Of a stretch of DNA of 8,201 bases, positions 7,399-8,201 are shown piece after piece. The DNA is taken from positions 1 to 8,201 of the forward strand of contig RFQD01000055.1 in assembly GCA_009925875.1 (NCBI GenBank), read 5' to 3'. The translations under genes were made by a program, and so were the position numbers. This DNA is from Microbacteriaceae bacterium (GTDB lineage Bacteria; Actinomycetota; Actinomycetes; Actinomycetales; Microbacteriaceae). The notes under the pieces were generated by a model. It did no database searches, was not told where the DNA came from, and was given only the letters and a program-made list of their open reading frames with translations. Position 1 is the stretch's first letter. Every line of letters starts with the position of its first letter.

Positions 7399-7421
7399 GC
7401 TTCACTCCGTCGGAGTGAAGC
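7399..7421. promoter_or_regulatory. Perfect 23-bp palindrome in the exporter/rpsB intergenic region (operator or leader hairpin)
   Basis: The arms GCTTCACTCCG (7399-7409) and CGGAGTGAAGC (7411-7421) are exact reverse complements around the single base T7410. As RNA this is a 10-bp stem with a GTC loop. Neither strand has a U-run after it, so it does not look like an intrinsic terminator. It lies 56 bp before rpsB and 131 bp before the exporter start. It could be a protein-binding operator for either gene or a structured element of the rpsB leader, which in other bacteria is the site of S2 autoregulation. Confidence 0.6.
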
Positions 7422-7439
7422 GACACAACCGCAAATTAT

Positions 7440-7459
7440 GCGTGCGCGACGCGTGCGCA
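7440..7459 (+). repeat. Short direct repeat and small stem just before the rpsB ribosome site
   Basis: GCGTGCGC occurs at 7440-7447 and again at 7451-7458. The same stretch can form a 5-bp stem, TGCGC (7443-7447) with GCGCA (7455-7459), ending 6 bases before the Shine-Dalgarno. With the 7399-7421 palindrome it would make a two-hairpin leader. It is short, so it may be chance in GC-rich sequence. Confidence 0.3.
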
Positions 7460-7465
7460 AGAGAT

Positions 7466-7470
7466 AGGAG
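7466..7470 (+). promoter_or_regulatory. Ribosome binding site of rpsB
   Basis: AGGAG ends 7 bases before the ATG at 7478. It is the strongest Shine-Dalgarno sequence in the window and fixes the rpsB start. Confidence 0.85.
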
Positions 7471-7477
7471 ACAGGCC

Positions 7478-8201
7478 ATGGCCGTTGTCACCATTCGCCA
7501 GCTGCTTGACAGCGGCGTTCACTTTGGACACCAAACCCGTCGGTGGAATCCGAAGGTAAAGCGCTTCATCCTCGCCGAGCGCTCGGGCATCCACATCATC
7601 GACCTCCAGCAGTCGCTGGCATATATCGACAAGGCATACGAATTCGTTCGCGAAACCGTCTCTCACGGCGGAACCATTCTCTTTGTGGGAACGAAAAAGC
7701 AGGCTCAAGAAGCCATTCGTAACGAAGCCCTTCGCGTGGGACAGCCTTTCGTCAACGAGCGCTGGTTGGGCGGTCTGCTCACCAACTTCCAAACCGTTGG
7801 CAAGCGTCTCGCTCGCATGAAGGAGCTCGAAGAGCTCGACTTCGACGACGCTAGCAAGAGTGGTTTCACCAAGAAAGAACTGCTCATCAAGAAGCGCGAG
7901 CTGGACAAGCTCCACAAGAGCCTCGGCGGAATCCGTAACCTCACCAAGACACCGAGTGCGATGTGGGTTGTCGACACCAAGAAAGAGCACCTCGCGATTG
8001 ATGAAGCGCGCAAGCTCGGCATCCCCGTCATCGGAATCCTCGACTCGAATTGCGACCCCGACGAGATGTCGTTCCCGATTCCGGGAAACGACGATGCCAT
8101 TCGTTCCGTCGGCTTGTTGACCCGAATTATTGCCGACGCGGTGGCCGAAGGTCTCATCGCTCGACACCAGAAGCCGGCAGAAGGCGAAGAAGCAGAACCC
8201 C
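7478..8201 (+). CDS. rpsB: 30S ribosomal protein S2, 3' end outside window
   Basis: S2 sits at the head-body junction of the 30S subunit, binds late in assembly together with S1 where present, and is needed for initiation. The ATG at 7478 with AGGAG upstream opens a frame that stays open to the window end (241 complete codons). It starts [18 protein letters not shown], the first S2 signature. Later come [13 protein letters not shown] (65-77), the protruding helical hairpin rich in Lys/Glu (about 104-155), and the second S2 signature [19 protein letters not shown] (159-177). [15 protein letters not shown] and [18 protein letters not shown] follow. An acidic low-complexity tail begins at about 233 (AEGEEAEP), so little is missing. 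The usual next gene in this operon is tsf (EF-Ts), outside the window. No clear promoter is visible in the 210 bp upstream; TACACT at 7282-7287 is a weak -10 candidate without a good -35. Confidence 0.98.
   Translation, partial: MAVVTIRQLLDSGVHFGHQTRRWNPKVKRFILAERSGIHIIDLQQSLAYIDKAYEFVRETVSHGGTILFVGTKKQAQEAIRNEALRVGQPFVNERWLGGLLTNFQTVGKRLARMKELEELDFDDASKSGFTKKELLIKKRELDKLHKSLGGIRNLTKTPSAMWVVDTKKEHLAIDEARKLGIPVIGILDSNCDPDEMSFPIPGNDDAIRSVGLLTRIIADAVAEGLIARHQKPAEGEEAEP

Larger units (their letters stand above)
7268..7477. other. Divergent intergenic region between the MFS exporter gene and rpsB
   Basis: These 210 bases must hold the start signals for both divergent transcription units. They contain a TANNNT-type box for each direction (TACACT at 7282-7287 on plus, TACCGT at 7278-7283 on minus), the palindrome at 7399-7421, the repeat at 7440-7459 and the rpsB ribosome site. 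None of the -35 matches is convincing. The only small plus-strand open frame (7299-7397, 32 codons) has no coding support. Confidence 0.6.

Noticed and set aside
7399..7421. Intrinsic terminator for the exporter or rpsB region
   Set aside because: No U-run follows the stem on either strand, and neither flanking gene ends here (both start).
7436..8167. 243-codon minus-strand open frame across rpsB
   Set aside because: It is the antisense of rpsB; rpsB itself has a strong ribosome site and both S2 signatures.
1..8201. CRISPR arrays, tRNAs, insertion sequences, phage genes, toxin-antitoxin pairs
   Set aside because: No regularly spaced repeats, tRNA-like cloverleaf, transposase motifs or paired small genes were found; the only recombinase is chromosomal XerC.

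Overview
The window reads as a piece of a moderately high-GC actinobacterial chromosome (roughly 60 % GC by eye). The protein wording of ComM, DprA, XerC, the M23 peptidase and S2 looks most like Microbacteriaceae-type Actinomycetota. That lineage guess is from recognition, not from a search. The backbone is the conserved actinobacterial neighbourhood comM - dprA - xerC - M23 peptidase - rpsB.

Region by region: (1) 1-1532, comM (YifB-type AAA+ Mg-chelatase-like helicase), with its first few codons outside the window. (2) 1529-2752, dprA, joined to comM by a 4-bp ATGA overlap, so the two DNA-uptake/recombination genes form a translationally coupled pair. (3) 2812-4217, an amidase-signature hydrolase gene behind its own candidate promoter. 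It has all three catalytic residues, but a one-base loss near 3721 breaks the reading frame. (4) 4230-5097, xerC, which has lost about 83 bases and its frame between the N-terminal and catalytic domains. (5) 5060-5650 on the minus strand, an exported M23-family peptidase whose 3' end overlaps the xerC 3' end by 38 bp. (6) 5678-7267 on the minus strand, a 14-helix DHA2-type drug exporter, probably co-transcribed with the peptidase gene. (7) 7268-7477, a 210-bp divergent intergenic region with a perfect 23-bp palindrome. (8) From 7478 to the window end, rpsB (ribosomal protein S2), 3'-truncated by the window.

The genes do not form one pathway. ComM and DprA process incoming single-stranded DNA, XerC resolves chromosome dimers, the peptidase acts on the wall, the exporter on small molecules, and rpsB starts the S2/EF-Ts operon. 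The amidase and the exporter look like cargo added at the dprA/xerC and peptidase/rpsB junctions of this backbone.

There is no CRISPR array, insertion sequence, tRNA, phage module or clearly new multi-gene system here. The points worth a second look are the two adjacent broken genes (amidase and xerC), the promoter that would make a leaderless amidase mRNA, and the palindrome and possible folded leader upstream of rpsB.
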